From NCBI RefSeq assembly GCF_009389715.1, contig NC_052393.1:4836001-4900000 (forward strand): 64,000 nucleotides of DNA, given 5' to 3'. The DNA comes from Phoenix dactylifera (Eukaryota; Streptophyta; Magnoliopsida; Arecales; Arecaceae). The notes under the pieces were generated by a model. It saw only the letters and a program-made list of their open reading frames with translations, was not told the origin of the DNA and did no database searches. The position numbers were made by a program, and so were the translations under genes. This document shows, piece after piece, positions 35,105 through 46,482 of the stretch (within the stretch, counting starts at the first letter, position 1; every line of letters starts with the position of its first letter).

Positions 35105-37486
35105 TGATAACCATCCCCGTTTCTAGGGATAAACGGGGGGAGACCATCACACCAAAGGGCAGGCGTTTAGGTTGCCTGATGGTGGGCGATTACGACCGGC
35201 CACCTTCCCTAGCAATCAGAGGCTTCAAGAAGCCCCGATCGGAAGAGCATTTCATCACCCTCTTTCCTTTTCTCCACTTTCTCTCTCACAATCCTCTCCG
35301 ATTGGCATGACCCAATGTTAGACCCACACCGTTGGAACAAAAGGCCGCATCGCCAAAGTAGGAAGCGGGCGACCACCTTCATAGCAAGTAAAGCCCTTCC
35401 TCATAATTTATTTTGTACATCTACCTTAGAGATTAAGTCTAAACGAAAAAAAAGGAAGGCGGGCGTCGACCGGGGCGGCCGCAAGCTGCATCAGCCATAG
35501 GCCACGGCGGCCGCAGGGGCAGTCGGTGCCGCTGATCAGTCGGGGAGCGTTGCCGGCTGCGGCTCGGGCCCTCCTCGAGTCCGATCTCCCCTTTGTGGGA
35601 GAAGAAAGAAGGGGAGGAAGAAAAAAAAGAGGAAAAAAATGTAAAAAATTTTAAAAAATAAAATAAATACTTACCGGTGGTTGATCCGCTGGCACTGACC
35701 TCCGCCATAGGATGTCGACTGCGGGGGCACCGGCCGCGGGCCCAGCTGCCGAGCGTCGCTGGACGCCGCCGGTTACTGCTCGGTCCTCTCGAGCTTGATC
35801 TCCCCTCATGGAGAAGAAAGAGGGAAGAAGAGAAGAGGAGGAGAAGAAAAATATAGAAGAAAGAATGGGGGAAACTTCGAGAAGGAAGAAGAAAAGAAGA
35901 AAAATAAAAGAAGAAAGAAGAAAAGAAAAGAAAAAAAAGTGTTGTGGGCCTGAGATGGACCTAATTTCGTCAATAGGCTTCAAATGACTTGGGCTTTATA
36001 GACCTGAGGTTGGGCCGAGCCTGGGCGGAGTCCGAAATAAAAAAAAAGACTAATCAGGCATGAATGCAAATAGTCCAGATCTGAACCAGAAGGCTAGTGG
36101 GTCTAAACCAGAAGATGAAACTGGCTCAGACTTGTGCCAGAAGCTGAAGTGGACCTGAATTAAAAGTTGAATCAGCTCTGAACCAGAAGTTGATCCAGAC
36201 CTAAACTAGAAATTTGGCTCAGACCTAAAACAGAAATTTGGGTTATACCTGAACCAGAAAATTAAATAGACCAAAATCAGACATCGAGTCAGACCCAAAT
36301 TAGGGATTTGAGTAGACCTAAATTAGAAATTGAATCTGGTTAGGGACCCAAGAATGAAATTGAGTCCTATTGATGGGTTGTAAACGGGTTAATTTAGAAA
36401 GAATGTAAATAAATGAAATTGAACGTGCAATTACCAGGTAATTTGATGATGTTTTTAGGTAATTGAAGAATTGGCACCAAACCTAGGAATTGGTGAGCAA
36501 ATTAAGGTAAGTGACCCTGACATAATCTTATGTTTTATCAAATATATGTGATTATTTGATTATGAAATTGTATATGACTATTAATGTTTTCATAAAATTA
36601 GGATCAAGCATGTGTTAGCAAATGTTGCATGTGTTAGGATCAAAGTTTACAGCATGATCATGAATTTCATATGTCATGATGCCATTATTCAATTTTCAAT
36701 GTATCTATGAGATATGATTTATAAAAAAAATGATATGATTTAAGAACTCTCAGATCGCTATGTATGACCCCACTAGTGGGTAAAAGTAACTTGGCTTTAT
36801 GACCCCCGTCAGTGGAAAGAAATAACTGGAAGATGATCCTACAGTCGACCCCCGCCAGTGGGTAAAAGTAACTTGGCTTTACGACCCCCGCCAGTGGGAA
36901 GAAATAACTGGAAGATGACCCTGCAGTGGTAAAGGCCTTGCCGTGGGAATAAGAGCGACCATAGCTATGCCTACACTACTATCTAAGAGTATGAATTTCA
37001 AAGTATGAAATAATGACAAAAGTTTTATGATGCATAACCATATTTATGAAACTGCATGATTGGATATGTATTGTTTTTTATGACTGGTTTGATTATATGT
37101 TGTATGAAATGCTTACTTTGTTACAACTATTTATTTCTTAAATTGATGCACTAGTATGTAAAATATTATGCTTGATCCGGTAAGATTATACATAGTCACT
37201 TATTGAGCCATGTAGCTCATATTGTTTTATTTATTTTTCTTTTTACAGATAGATAAGATTGCTTGGAGCAGGGAGCTTGATGTTATTTAGAGTTGGGGTA
37301 ATTGAAAATGATATGTAATATTCAAATTTTAGAAGCTTTGTATCGCTCCTAATTATTCAAACACTTTATGACATTCATGAATAATATAGTTTATTTAGAT
37401 TTAAAAATTTTATGTGGCTGCGTGCTATTGTGGGCAAAGGTTTGCAATAATACGGTCGTGCCATGATCCGAATTTGGGGTGTGACA
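35105..37486 (+). repeat. 3' LTR of the Tekay/Del-like element
   Basis: It starts TGATAACC directly after a purine tract (AGGAGGGAAG) that follows the polyprotein end, and closes with 'tttggggtgtgaca'. The interior has purine-rich low complexity (35600-35940), an array of 'gacccccgccagtggg' units (36769-36950), a GTAAGT donor at 36507 and a 'ttttacag' acceptor ending at 37248. With the 5' end of the element lost, no target duplication can be tested. Confidence 0.85.
36769..36950 (+). repeat. Internal tandem motif of the LTR (CCAGTGGG units)
   Basis: About four to five units built around 'gacccccgccagtggg', alternating 'taaaagtaacttggctt' and 'aagaaataactggaagatg'. Confidence 0.75.
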
Positions 37487-37716
37487 TATGTACTGAAAAA
37501 TTTCACTTTCTTTTCTTCGTATCTTCCCATGCGAGAATTTTCTTTTTTAGGAGCAGCACATCGAAAGTAAACTTTTTTTGGAGCTTACAATCTCCAAAAA
37601 GGATTTGCAATCTATCAATGGATAGCTCCAAAGTTGTGAATGGAATCACATGTATTAACAGAGAATAAACATTTTTTATTTCATTGCCTGCATGGTTTAT
37701 CCTGATTAGAGAGAAC

Positions 37717-39700
37717 TGTGAGAAGAGGCCCCAAAAAAAAAAGAGAAAAAGAATAGAGGATTGCGATTGCGATCTTCTACTCGTGCATTACGGGGGTGGA
37801 GACAGCACGGCAGCTCTGCGACCTCTTGAATGGCCTCTGATCTCGCTCCATCACTGCGAGCAACTCGGCGGTGAACGAGCCACGACCATTCGAATACCGC
37901 CTATAAAAAGAAAAACCCGATCGCTCACCATCCCGGTCAGTTCCAACTCTTCCATTCTTTCTTTCTCTCTCCTCCTTTCTCCTCAGCTGGGGTTTTCACA
38001 ACCCTTACCTGTGCCGGGTGGTCGCAGCTTCTTCCCGGAGCTAGGTAAGACTCTTGACCTCTTCCGTACCTTTTCTTCTCCCAATCTATTCAGAATAATA
38101 GAGCAAAAGCAAAAAAAAGAAGAAGAGAGGGGAAGAAGAAAAAGAAACAGAAGAGAGAGAGAGAGAGAGAGAGGTGTACCTATGGTCGTCGGTGTCGCCG
38201 ACCCTCGGCCACAGGCATCGCTTGGCTTTGGCCGCGAGTGTCGCCGACGCTACTAGCCTCGGCTGCAGGCGCCGCGACAATGCAAGCTCGGTCGTGAACG
38301 GCCTGACTGTGGGCAGCTCGGCCGTGAGTGCCACGGTCGTCGCGGGGAGCGGCCACTGGCGCCCTGCGGGTGCTGCTGGCCAGCCGCGTGCACCGCCGGC
38401 CCCTCCTGAGCACTCCCCTTCATTGGGTTCGCGGGAGGAGAAGAAAAGAGGAAAGGAGAAGGAAAAAGAAAGGTTTGGAAAGAAGAGAGAGAAAAAAAAG
38501 AAAAGAAGAAGAGAAAAAAATAATAGATAAATAAATAAAATAAAAATAAAATAAATAAATACATAAATAAATATATATTTGAATGAATAAATAATAAAAA
38601 AGATAATAAATAAATATATTAAAATAAAATAAAATATTAATAAAAAAAGAGCGAGTGGCAAATAATCTATTCTCTATGATATTGATAGGTGCGGTGAATT
38701 TGTCATCCGGGCCTAAAGATTTGCGAACGAATCGAAGTAAGTGACCCTGGCACAAATTTTATTGTTTTCGAAATACTGAAATTATTTTAGATATGAAATT
38801 ATAAATTATATGATTGATTATACATTTTCTCAAAAATTAAGAACAAGCATAAATTAGCAAGTGCTTCATTATTTTGACTAAATGGCATCTTTCATGAATA
38901 CTAGATGGTGTATGCATGAATTAAAATTATATAGAAAATTGCATGAAAAGGATGTTTGTGGCATAATTCATTTTTCAATCTATTATGATGTAGAAAAGTA
39001 TGAAAAGATTTATGAACTTTCAGATTGTACTATACGGCCCTCGCTAGCGGGTTATAATAGCTCGGCCAATGGCCCTCACCAGCAGGATATAATAGCTCGG
39101 CCAACGGCCCTCACCAGCGGGTTTAATAGCTTGGCCAATGGCCCTCCCTACCAACAGGTAATAGTAGTTGGCGAATATTATAACCCTATCATGGGTTATA
39201 GTGACCAATGCACTACTATCTGAGAGCACAATTTTTAAAGTATAAAATAATGGCAGAATTTTACATTACCATCTCTATCTTTATAAACTTGCATAATTGA
39301 GCATGCATTATTTTATGGCTTGTTTTGGATATATTGTCTATGAAATGCTTTACTTTGCTATAACTGTTAATTTTCTTAAATAACGCATTGGCATGTGAAA
39401 TATTATGCTTGATCCGGTAAAATGGTGCATGATTAGTTACTAAGTTGCATAGCTCATATGACATCTGTTGTTTTTCTTTCAAATAAATAAGGTTGCTAGG
39501 AGCAGGGAGCCTGAAGACTTTAGGGTTAGAGAAATTGATTCTAAATGTTCAAATTTTAGAGCTCTATAATGTCCCCTTTTGGAAAACATCCTATGAATAA
39601 CATGACACTTTTGATATGAATTGGTATTGTGGTTTCGTGTTATTGTGGGAATAGCTTACAGTAGCATGGCTGTGTCAGGGGCTGGATTTGGGGCGTGACA
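37717..39700 (+). mobile_element. Solo LTR, Tekay/Del-like, with perfect TSD
   Basis: A single 1984-bp LTR, TGTGAGAAGAGG...GGGGCGTGACA, flanked by the 5-bp duplication AGAAC at 37712-37716 and 39701-39705. This shows insertion followed by LTR-LTR recombination. A TATA-like 'cctataaaaag' lies near 37900 and a GA-rich tract near 38150. A GTAAGT donor-like site is at 38737, and an array of 'ggccctcaccagcggg' units covers 39036-39160. The 3' half is alignable by eye to the LTR at 35105-37486. Confidence 0.92.
39036..39160 (+). repeat. Internal tandem motif of the solo LTR
   Basis: Four units of about 36 bp built on 'ggccctcaccagcggg' and 'aatagctcggccaa'. Confidence 0.75.
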
Positions 39701-39859
39701 AGAACCCTGGATGTGAAATTGCTGCAAATTTCTGAATTCAATATTCCACTTCTGATCCATCTAAGTCACTATATAAATCTACTATATTTCTTTCTTTTGA
39801 CAAGATCAATCAAGAGAAAATTGACTTTATGAGGTTCCACATTTAACCAACTGAATGAA

Positions 39860-40330
39860 AGTTGATTAATCATCCATCAGCTACAATAAACGCGGGGCCC
39901 AATTGAAAAATGTTATGGTTCCGCAAAATACTTCTGAGAGAAGGGGAAGCTTCAGCACTCAGAGGTTGGAGATAGAATTTAGATTCCTTCTTGTGGAGTA
40001 CATTTAGTTGATAAGATTCTTCCAAAGGTTTGACATCTAAATTTTGGAAGCCGCACCACCATTTAACTAGCAGAAGATCGTTGAAGGAGGATAAATCCTC
40101 CCCCAAGCCTCCTTGAATTTTTTTTTATGCAAAATCTGCCAGTAAAGAAGACAAACACCACCACTGATGGAATCCTTTCCTCCCCAGCAAAACTCCTCCT
40201 CAGTTTATCCAGCCTTTCGATCACCCAAGGAGGAGGTTCGAACTTTGATATCAAGTAAATAGGGATCAATGATAAAGAAGCATTACTTGGAGCCTATCAA
40301 CCTTTCTCTGGGTACGGTACAAAGAAGACC
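39860..40330 (-). pseudogene. LINE fragment (post-RT region)
   Basis: Frames on the minus strand together show the post-RT region of a plant LINE polyprotein: 'PIYLISKFEPPPWVIERLDK', a '(G)GLGEDLSSFNDLLLVKWW' block in another frame, then unrelated decay. Frameshifts and loss of both ends make it a relic. No poly(A) or target duplication was found. Confidence 0.6.
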
Positions 40331-40339
40331 AAGTGGATG

Positions 40340-41540
40340 GAACAACCCTCAGACCCAATCGACACAGTACCAAGCCAGAGCAGTCTAACAAGGGACAAGA
40401 GACTACTTGTTTACAGCTTCACATCCTAGTGCCAAGGTGCCCAGCTAAAGCCAAAGGCTTTCCGCCTAAGACCGTCTACCCTTGCGAGGTCGCAAGTGAT
40501 GAGGTTCAGTCTCTGCGTGTCCTCCTTGTGAAGGTTGTAGAGTGACCTTTGGATTCAATTAATAATGAACGGCAAAGTCATTTCAAAAGCAGTTGGTGCT
40601 GCTAGTTCAGATGGTGCAGCTAGTGCTAGAGTTAGGAAGGCAAGAAGGTAAGGAGTTATTTCACAGCGTCGAAGTTTGAAAGCGGAAGGCACCCAGATAA
40701 GAGATCAGCGAAGTAGCTTCTTTACACTTTCACACATTAGCAGCAAACTGACCTCTTTTGTTATAGTTCATGTTTAAACCTGACAGCAACTCCCAACTTC
40801 AAGGTGGTTGGAACAAAGTCACACATTTCCATCAAACTTTGACATATTTATAGTTTTGAGAACATCATACTTGTAGTAAATGCGATATGAGGATAGCATA
40901 TTTAGTATATCACATTGGAAGCAACACAACCTGCTCTAAAGAAGAGCGAGGTACCGTTAGGCCACGCACCAATTTGTTTTTGGTGAGGGTGGGCACAAAC
41001 GATGGGCACAAGCCTACTAGTGCAAGGCTTCTGACTCATTCTTGTACAATTAAGGTTGCAAAGGGGCAGAATTGTAGGTCTGGACCAGAGTCTCAACCTA
41101 GACCTATTTTATTTTTCGGTGCGAGCCTGAATTTACTGAATCTCGACTCGATCCAACCCGATCCCTGATAAGAGTAGGCTACTTTTCTGGATTCTTAAGT
41201 AAAAAATATAATAGGCTTCTCAACCTTGATGTGGGGAAAGATAGAGAACGAGAGATAGAGTCCGAGGATACTAGGTGGAGGAGAGAGGGTTATCTGGTGT
41301 GCTCTGATACTTATTATTTTTTTGTTTTTTTATTGCTGTATTTATATTTGTAATGTATGATACATTAGTTTTAGTAAAAATATATATATATATAGATGGG
41401 GAGCTATAATGTTGACGTTTAATGATGGAAAAAATGCCTGCTAAAGGGGCAAAGCAACAGCTACTTGACGTGATCTTCTCTCGCTTTAGCACGGGACTTC
41501 AGACTTTGCTGTTCTCCCAGCTGTAATCTGGCCTTTCCTC
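40340..41540. other. No gene visible; repeat shared with 42.3-42.8 kb
   Basis: No exon recognised. The block 'cctactagtgcaaggcttct' at 41011 and 'cgatccaacccgatcc' at 41149 recur near 42727 and 42511, so an unclassified dispersed repeat is present on both sides of the RALF locus. Confidence 0.45.
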
Positions 41541-41588
41541 AAAACTCCACAAACCTATATACATTAAAACATGTGCATGCGACCACCT

Positions 41589-41618
41589 CTCTCTCTCTCT
41601 CTCTCTCCCCCCCCCCTT
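41589..41618. repeat. (CT)n-(C)n simple repeat in the RALF 5' UTR
   Basis: A CT dinucleotide run passing into a C run, ending about 45 bp before the RALF-like ATG. Confidence 0.9.
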
Positions 41619-41663
41619 CCTCCTTCTTTCATCTCCAGTGACCAGCTCCTACACTCTCCTCCA

Positions 41664-42069
41664 ATGGCTCTCCCAAACCTTTTCTCCTCCTCTCTCCTCC
41701 TCCTCGTCATCGTCCTCGTGTTCTCTCCTGTCCACATGGTGGCTGTTGTGGAAGCCCAGATGGATGACACTAGCTTGCAGCTGATGACGGATGCCATGGA
41801 GTGGCCAACCACCACCTCCCTCTACTTTTCTTCCTCCTACCCTTTTGGCTACGAGGGAGACGAAGAAGAGCTAGGGGAGGCGGCGAAGGATAACAGGAGG
41901 GCTCTGTTCTGGCGTCGGATCCGGTACTACATCTCCTACGGGGCGCTGTCGGCCAACCGAGTGCCGTGTCCTCCTCGCTCCGGCCGCTCTTACTACACCC
42001 ACAACTGCTACCGCACCCACAACTCCCTACCATCGCGGCTGCTCTGCCATCACCCGCTGCCGGAGATGA
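41664..42069 (+). pseudogene. RALF34: RALF34-like peptide precursor with C-terminal frameshift
   Basis: Single-exon precursor of a rapid alkalinization factor, a secreted Cys-rich peptide hormone perceived by FERONIA-type receptor kinases at the cell wall. From ATG 41664: signal peptide with a hydrophobic core (LLLLVIVLVF), an acidic propeptide, a dibasic processing site 'RRAL', then the mature start 'YYISYGALSANRVPCPPRSG' and 'RSYYTHNCYR', which is the RALF34 pattern. After the second Cys the frame is lost. The expected ending, with the third and fourth Cys ('PYHRGCSAITRCRR', stop 42067-42069), is present in the +1 frame from 42025. Compared with the usual spacing about 8 bases are missing between 42015 and 42024. 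As written, translation runs on to 42107 with an unrelated Lys-rich tail. Either the gene has recently lost function, or the assembly has an indel error here. Confidence 0.88.
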
Positions 42070-42339
42070 GCTCCAAAAACCACAAAAAAAAGGTCATTTT
42101 TTTTTAAAATATCCCATTCCATGCCTATGACTACTCCTGTTTCTACTGCCTTGTTATTGTTGCTGTTGTTGTTGTTAGTGGCGATACTAGTGGAAGTGGA
42201 TGTATTCAAGTGTTATGTGGCTCTGGTTAATTCGGGCCTCCGCAGGGCAGGATTTTGTTGAACTACGGATCTCATATAGTTGGTTTATTGTAATATGTAT
42301 TTGCTTGCTAAGTATTTGGAATGAGACTGGGTTTTTTGT

Positions 42340-42650
42340 TGTGCGGTCCTTTTTGATTTAATGTTGTTGTTTGATTGGGGCAGATCTCGACCCGGACGAA
42401 ACCAGACCCGAATCGGACTTGAAATTTTTGGATTTGGTACGGGGTATACATGGACCCAACCCGACCCGAATTATCCGTTGGGTCAAAAATTATAGCCGTG
42501 AATCTGACCCGATCCAACCCAATCTTCTATTAGGTTGGGTCTACATCTAAAATTAGAAATCGAACAAGAAATCGAATTGGATCGAGGTCACTCATGAACT
42601 GGTCCGACCCGACTCATTTGCACCCCTATATACAATGCAATGTAATCTTT
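42340..42650. repeat. Dispersed repeat with GACCCGA motifs
   Basis: Repeated 'gacccga', 'aacccgacccgaa' and 'gatccaaccca' motifs are typical of a class of unclassified plant repeats; a related piece lies near 41150. Confidence 0.4.
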
Positions 42651-42658
42651 GAACGAGA

Positions 42659-43125
42659 TGTGCGAGGACCCATATGAGCATGTGTTTAGTCCCACATCGG
42701 CTACGCACTAGATAGATTTTGGGTAAACCTACTAGTGCAAGTCTTCTGACTCATCCTTGTACACTGCATTGTAATCTTTGGACGAGATGTGCGAGGATAC
42801 GGGCGTGTGTTTAGTTCCACATTGGCTATGCACTGGATAAATTTTAGGTACTTATACATGACCAAAGAAACCAAATAACACCTCCGGCTAGACTTTATGA
42901 ATGAGATCCTAAGTTGTTACAAATAGTATTAAAGCAGACCCCACCCATTGCCCATACAAATTAGGGGATACTACAGCATGAGCCTATTGGGGCCAACTAC
43001 AGACTGATCGTGGTGCTTGTGATTGGATTTGAACCCTTAGCCTAGCGAGTATGCCAAAGCTTAAATAGAAGAAGTATATGTGAGAACCCTGCATTGTTTA
43101 GTTCTACAATGGCTATGCGCTCACT
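42659..43125 (+). mobile_element. TRIM copy with duplicated 5' LTR start
   Basis: A truncated LTR start (42659-42735) and a full LTR (42788-42921, ending GTTACA) are separated by ~50 bp. The preceding flank ('tgtaatctttg.acgagatg') is also duplicated, so a ~129-bp tandem duplication explains the arrangement. After the full LTR come a primer-site-like 'tagtattaaagcag', the family spacer, a purine-rich 'aatagaagaag', and a truncated 3' LTR (from 43079). Confidence 0.7.
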
Positions 43126-43355
43126 GCCTTAGTTCGGCCTAGAAATAATCGCAAATCGGCCCTGTCCAGATCCATCCTGGATTTTATAAGCATCCACGGC
43201 TCTCATTTCCTTCCACAAATTTGAACATTTTTGGAGGAGATCACCAAAGATGCAAACTTGGATGTAATAAATCATGATTTCTTCCTTTTTATTGATTGTT
43301 TATATCAAGTTCTTTGCTCGTTCTTCTCTCCCTTTATTTTTTTACAATCAATCTC

Positions 43356-43780
43356 TGGCCTTGCTCTCTTAAGTGAATCTAGGTTAGGGTTTTGGTACTT
43401 AGTTTTTGTTTAGAATTTGATGCAACATGGCTTCTTGAGCTTCTTTATTATTAATTGATCTGTGGCCTCACTTCCTTAAGCAGATCTAGAGTTAGGGTTT
43501 TGGTGCTTTCTCAGTTTCTGTTTATGACTTGATGCAATATGGCTTCTTGAGCATTTTTGTTATCAACCAATTTGTGGCCTTGCACTCTTAAGTGGATCTA
43601 GGATTAGGTTTTGGTGCTTTCCTCGGTTTTGTTTAGGATTTCATGCAATATTGCTTCTTGAGCATTTTTATTATCAATGAATCAAGGGTCTTGCTCTCTT
43701 AAGTGGATCTATTGTTAGGGTTTTGGTGCTTTTCTTAGTGTTGTGTGGGATTGGATGAGGTATGGCTTCTTGAGCATCAG
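43356..43780 (+). repeat. Tandem repeat, ~110-bp unit x 4
   Basis: Four diverged units each contain 'ggccttgctctcttaag', 'ggatctaggttagggtttt', 'ggtgctttc' and 'atggcttcttgagcat'. No long frame. Function unknown. Confidence 0.8.
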
Positions 43781-43789
43781 TTGTAACCT

Positions 43790-44535
43790 CTAACCTTCCA
43801 ATCGAATTGCAATCAAAATGATTTAAATTAGAATATGTAATGTTGTTGTTTACCAGTTAATGATGTTGGAGGGATGGGAGCAAAGGGTCCATCCCAACTC
43901 TTCGCTTCACAGACATGAACCATTAACCATTATTTTCGTTAAGTTGAGAACAAGGATGCTTTAAGATGTTTTGGAGACTGCTACTGCACATGCCCCATCA
44001 AACTTAATGGAATAAGGTTTGGGGTTGAGACACAATTAGAGGAATGAAGAAACCATATTGGCAGGTAGCTCATGAAAAATGAATGTTTTGTTAGGCTTGC
44101 TCGGATTATTTTTCGTTGGAGAACTTAAAAGAGTTCATGGTGACACCTACTCCTAGATATAGTCTTTAGGATGGAATCCTTTTTGGGTTGCCATTTAAAA
44201 GCACCACTTGGGTTCTCTTTTGTTGTTCATATCATCTTGGATACAAACCACATATTGTTATTGTATTTGGCGTTTCTTTTGAGTTCCTTTTTTTATGTTT
44301 ACTAGGGTTTGTGGACTTTTAAGGAGGTTGAATTTTGAGATAAAATCTTAGGAAGTTGATTTTTTAAGGAAAAATAAGTGCTCTTGGATGCCATTAGTTG
44401 AACTTTTCTTTTTACTCAAATCATCACTCAAATCTAGTATTCTCTAGGATGAAATCAAACTGCTTCCCCGGTTCCCTCTCCCTCATAGGAACTCACTGAA
44501 ACATTTGTCCAGCCTTGCTTGAAATTGGTGCTTCC
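43790..44535. other. No gene visible
   Basis: AT-rich, no plausible exon or element. Confidence 0.4.
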
Positions 44536-44538
44536 TTG

Positions 44539-46286
44539 TGTGAGAACCCAGAAAAAAAGGAAAGAAAGGATTGATGGGCCGGCCCGAAGAAGCCGGGCCC
44601 ATCTTCACTTAGATTGTGCCTTAGGCACGATCGTGGAAGAAGAAACATGAAGAGGGGAAGAGGGAGTTACTGCCGGAGAAGGGAGATCATGAGGAGGAGG
44701 GGAACGGTTCCGAGAACCGGCCGGCCGTGGAGGGAGCCTTAAAGCCCTCTTCCCTTCGATGAAGACCCTCCACAAATCGGGTGAAGAAGCATTGAATCCG
44801 AAGATTTTGATCCAAGCTCGCTCAAGGTTTTCCCTCTGATTTCTCGCCGGAAAGATCGCCGGAACACCCCCATCGGACCGAGGTAAGCATGGCTCGCCCC
44901 TTGCATTTCATTTGCTAGGTTTTTCGGGTCGTGTTGGTGGGGTTTTGGCCGGTGAGATCGTCGGAGAAGGATCCGAAACAGGGGTACCTTGTTTCGGCTT
45001 CTCTTTTCCGAATCTTGCCGCCGCCGCCGGCCGCCGGGTTGGCCGAGATCCATGGCATTTGTGTTGAACGGGACTGTGTGTTGGATTTGTGAGGGGTTTC
45101 TATGATTAATTGAAGATGGGAGTGGTGGATCCGAGGTTTTCTTCCTCGTGATCCCATCTTCTCCTTCCCTCCCTCTTGTCCGTTGGACGTCGGCCGGCGA
45201 CGATGGTGAGATCTGAGCCACTGGGGCTGCCGTCGGATGAAGGCCGAGCCACCATCATGGTGGCCTTCTGTCGATGATGAAAGAGGGGAGGGGAGGTTTG
45301 CCGGTTCTTGGGAGAAGAAGAGGAAGAGACCACTTCTTCCTCCCTCTCTTGGCCGGCCACCATCGCCGGCGACTGCAACAGTGGCGGCCGGCGATGGTTC
45401 GGCCAGTGGTGGCCGTGATGACGGGTTGGGGAGGGAGAGGGCACAACCACCATGGCTGCTGCCCTTGGACCAAAGTAAATAGGAGGGAGATGTACTCCCA
45501 ACCATGAAGAAAGAGGGATTTTTCCTTTCTCTTGCTCTCTTTACCGAGACCAGCCATCGTCGCCGGCATAACAGCGGCCACGGCTGGCGACGACATAGGC
45601 CGGTAATACAAGGGTGGGAGTCGGGCCACCCCGACTGCCTCCTAAATCTGGAGGGATTGAGATGATTGGGGACCTGGTAATGGGCCCCATAGTAGATGTG
45701 GATTATGATTTAGAATATTTAAATATTAAATAATTTAGTTTGTGAATTATAATTGATGTTGTAGGGAAAGACTCAGCGGTGCCAGAAGATTTTATTCAGG
45801 AGACTCAGCACCCCAGCTCGTAGGTCGTGATTCGAATCCGTGTTTGAGTCAGGCTACAAATTCCTGTAAAAATTCCTATATCTGAGCACCTCTATGCATA
45901 TATTTGATTTATCGTTGGGTTTATTTTATAATTGTGTTGTTATTTGTTTTATGAGCTGATATGACACATATGAGGTGTGCATTTTGTTTATTATGAAAAT
46001 ATTGAAATAATTAAATTAGGAAGAATTAATATATTTTTGAGAAGTTATGAAAATATGTGATGTGATTAGAATTGGATTAAACATGTAAAACTAGACATGT
46101 AAATTAGGTTGGACTAGCCTTGTCATGAGATAGGCTCTATGAGCTTATGTGTAGGATGGCTGCCACGAGCTGATGCGTGGGATAGCCTCCACAGGCTTAC
46201 GCGTGGGATAGCCTCTACGAGCTTATGCGTAGGATAGCCTCCACGGGCTTACGCATGGGATAGCTGCCACGAGCGTATGCGTGGGA
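44539..46286 (+). mobile_element. Truncated LTR (Tekay/Del-like layout)
   Basis: It begins TGTGAGAACCC and has a GC-rich first part, a TATA-like 'agccttaaagccc' near 44736, then CG-rich and AT-rich parts like the other large LTRs. It ends in an array of 'ggatagcctccacgagctta' units (46110-46286). The usual end (GGGGCGTGACA) is missing: the sequence switches to TRIM spacer at about 46287. Long frames on both strands (44739-45629) are composition effects. Confidence 0.6.
46110..46286 (+). repeat. Tandem repeat, ~31-bp unit x 5-6
   Basis: Units read 'gggatagcctccacgagctt' plus 'atgcgt', with small changes. It occupies the place where the other large LTRs of the window carry their own short arrays. 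Confidence 0.8.
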
Positions 46287-46482
46287 TTTGTGATTAGATT
46301 TGAACCCTTAGCCTGACGAAGATGTGAGGGCTTGAACGGGGGGAGTATGTGAGGACCCGTGCGGGCGTGTGTTTAGTCCCACATCGGTTATTCGCTGAGT
46401 AGATCTTGGGTACTTATACAGGATCAAGAAATCCAAATAATAACTTCCGGCTAGCCATTTTGGGTAAGATCTTGGGTTGTCA
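46287..46482 (+). mobile_element. TRIM 3' half (spacer end plus LTR)
   Basis: Spacer end 'tgtgattagatttgaaccc', purine tract 'gaacggggggagta', then a 135-bp LTR (46348-46482, TGTGAGGACCC...GGTTGTCA). The LTR is close to the intact copies. The 5' LTR and primer site are absent. Confidence 0.8.

Noticed and set aside
36769..36950. CRISPR-like regularly spaced repeats
   Set aside because: The units belong to a tandem array inside a plant LTR, spacers are not unique and there are no cas genes.
37684..38661. 190-codon frames on both strands
   Set aside because: They fall in the GA-rich, low-complexity first half of the solo LTR and have no domain.
44739..45629. Overlapping frames of 120-196 codons on both strands
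   Set aside because: They lie in the CG-rich part of a truncated LTR, contain no domain and overlap in opposite frames.
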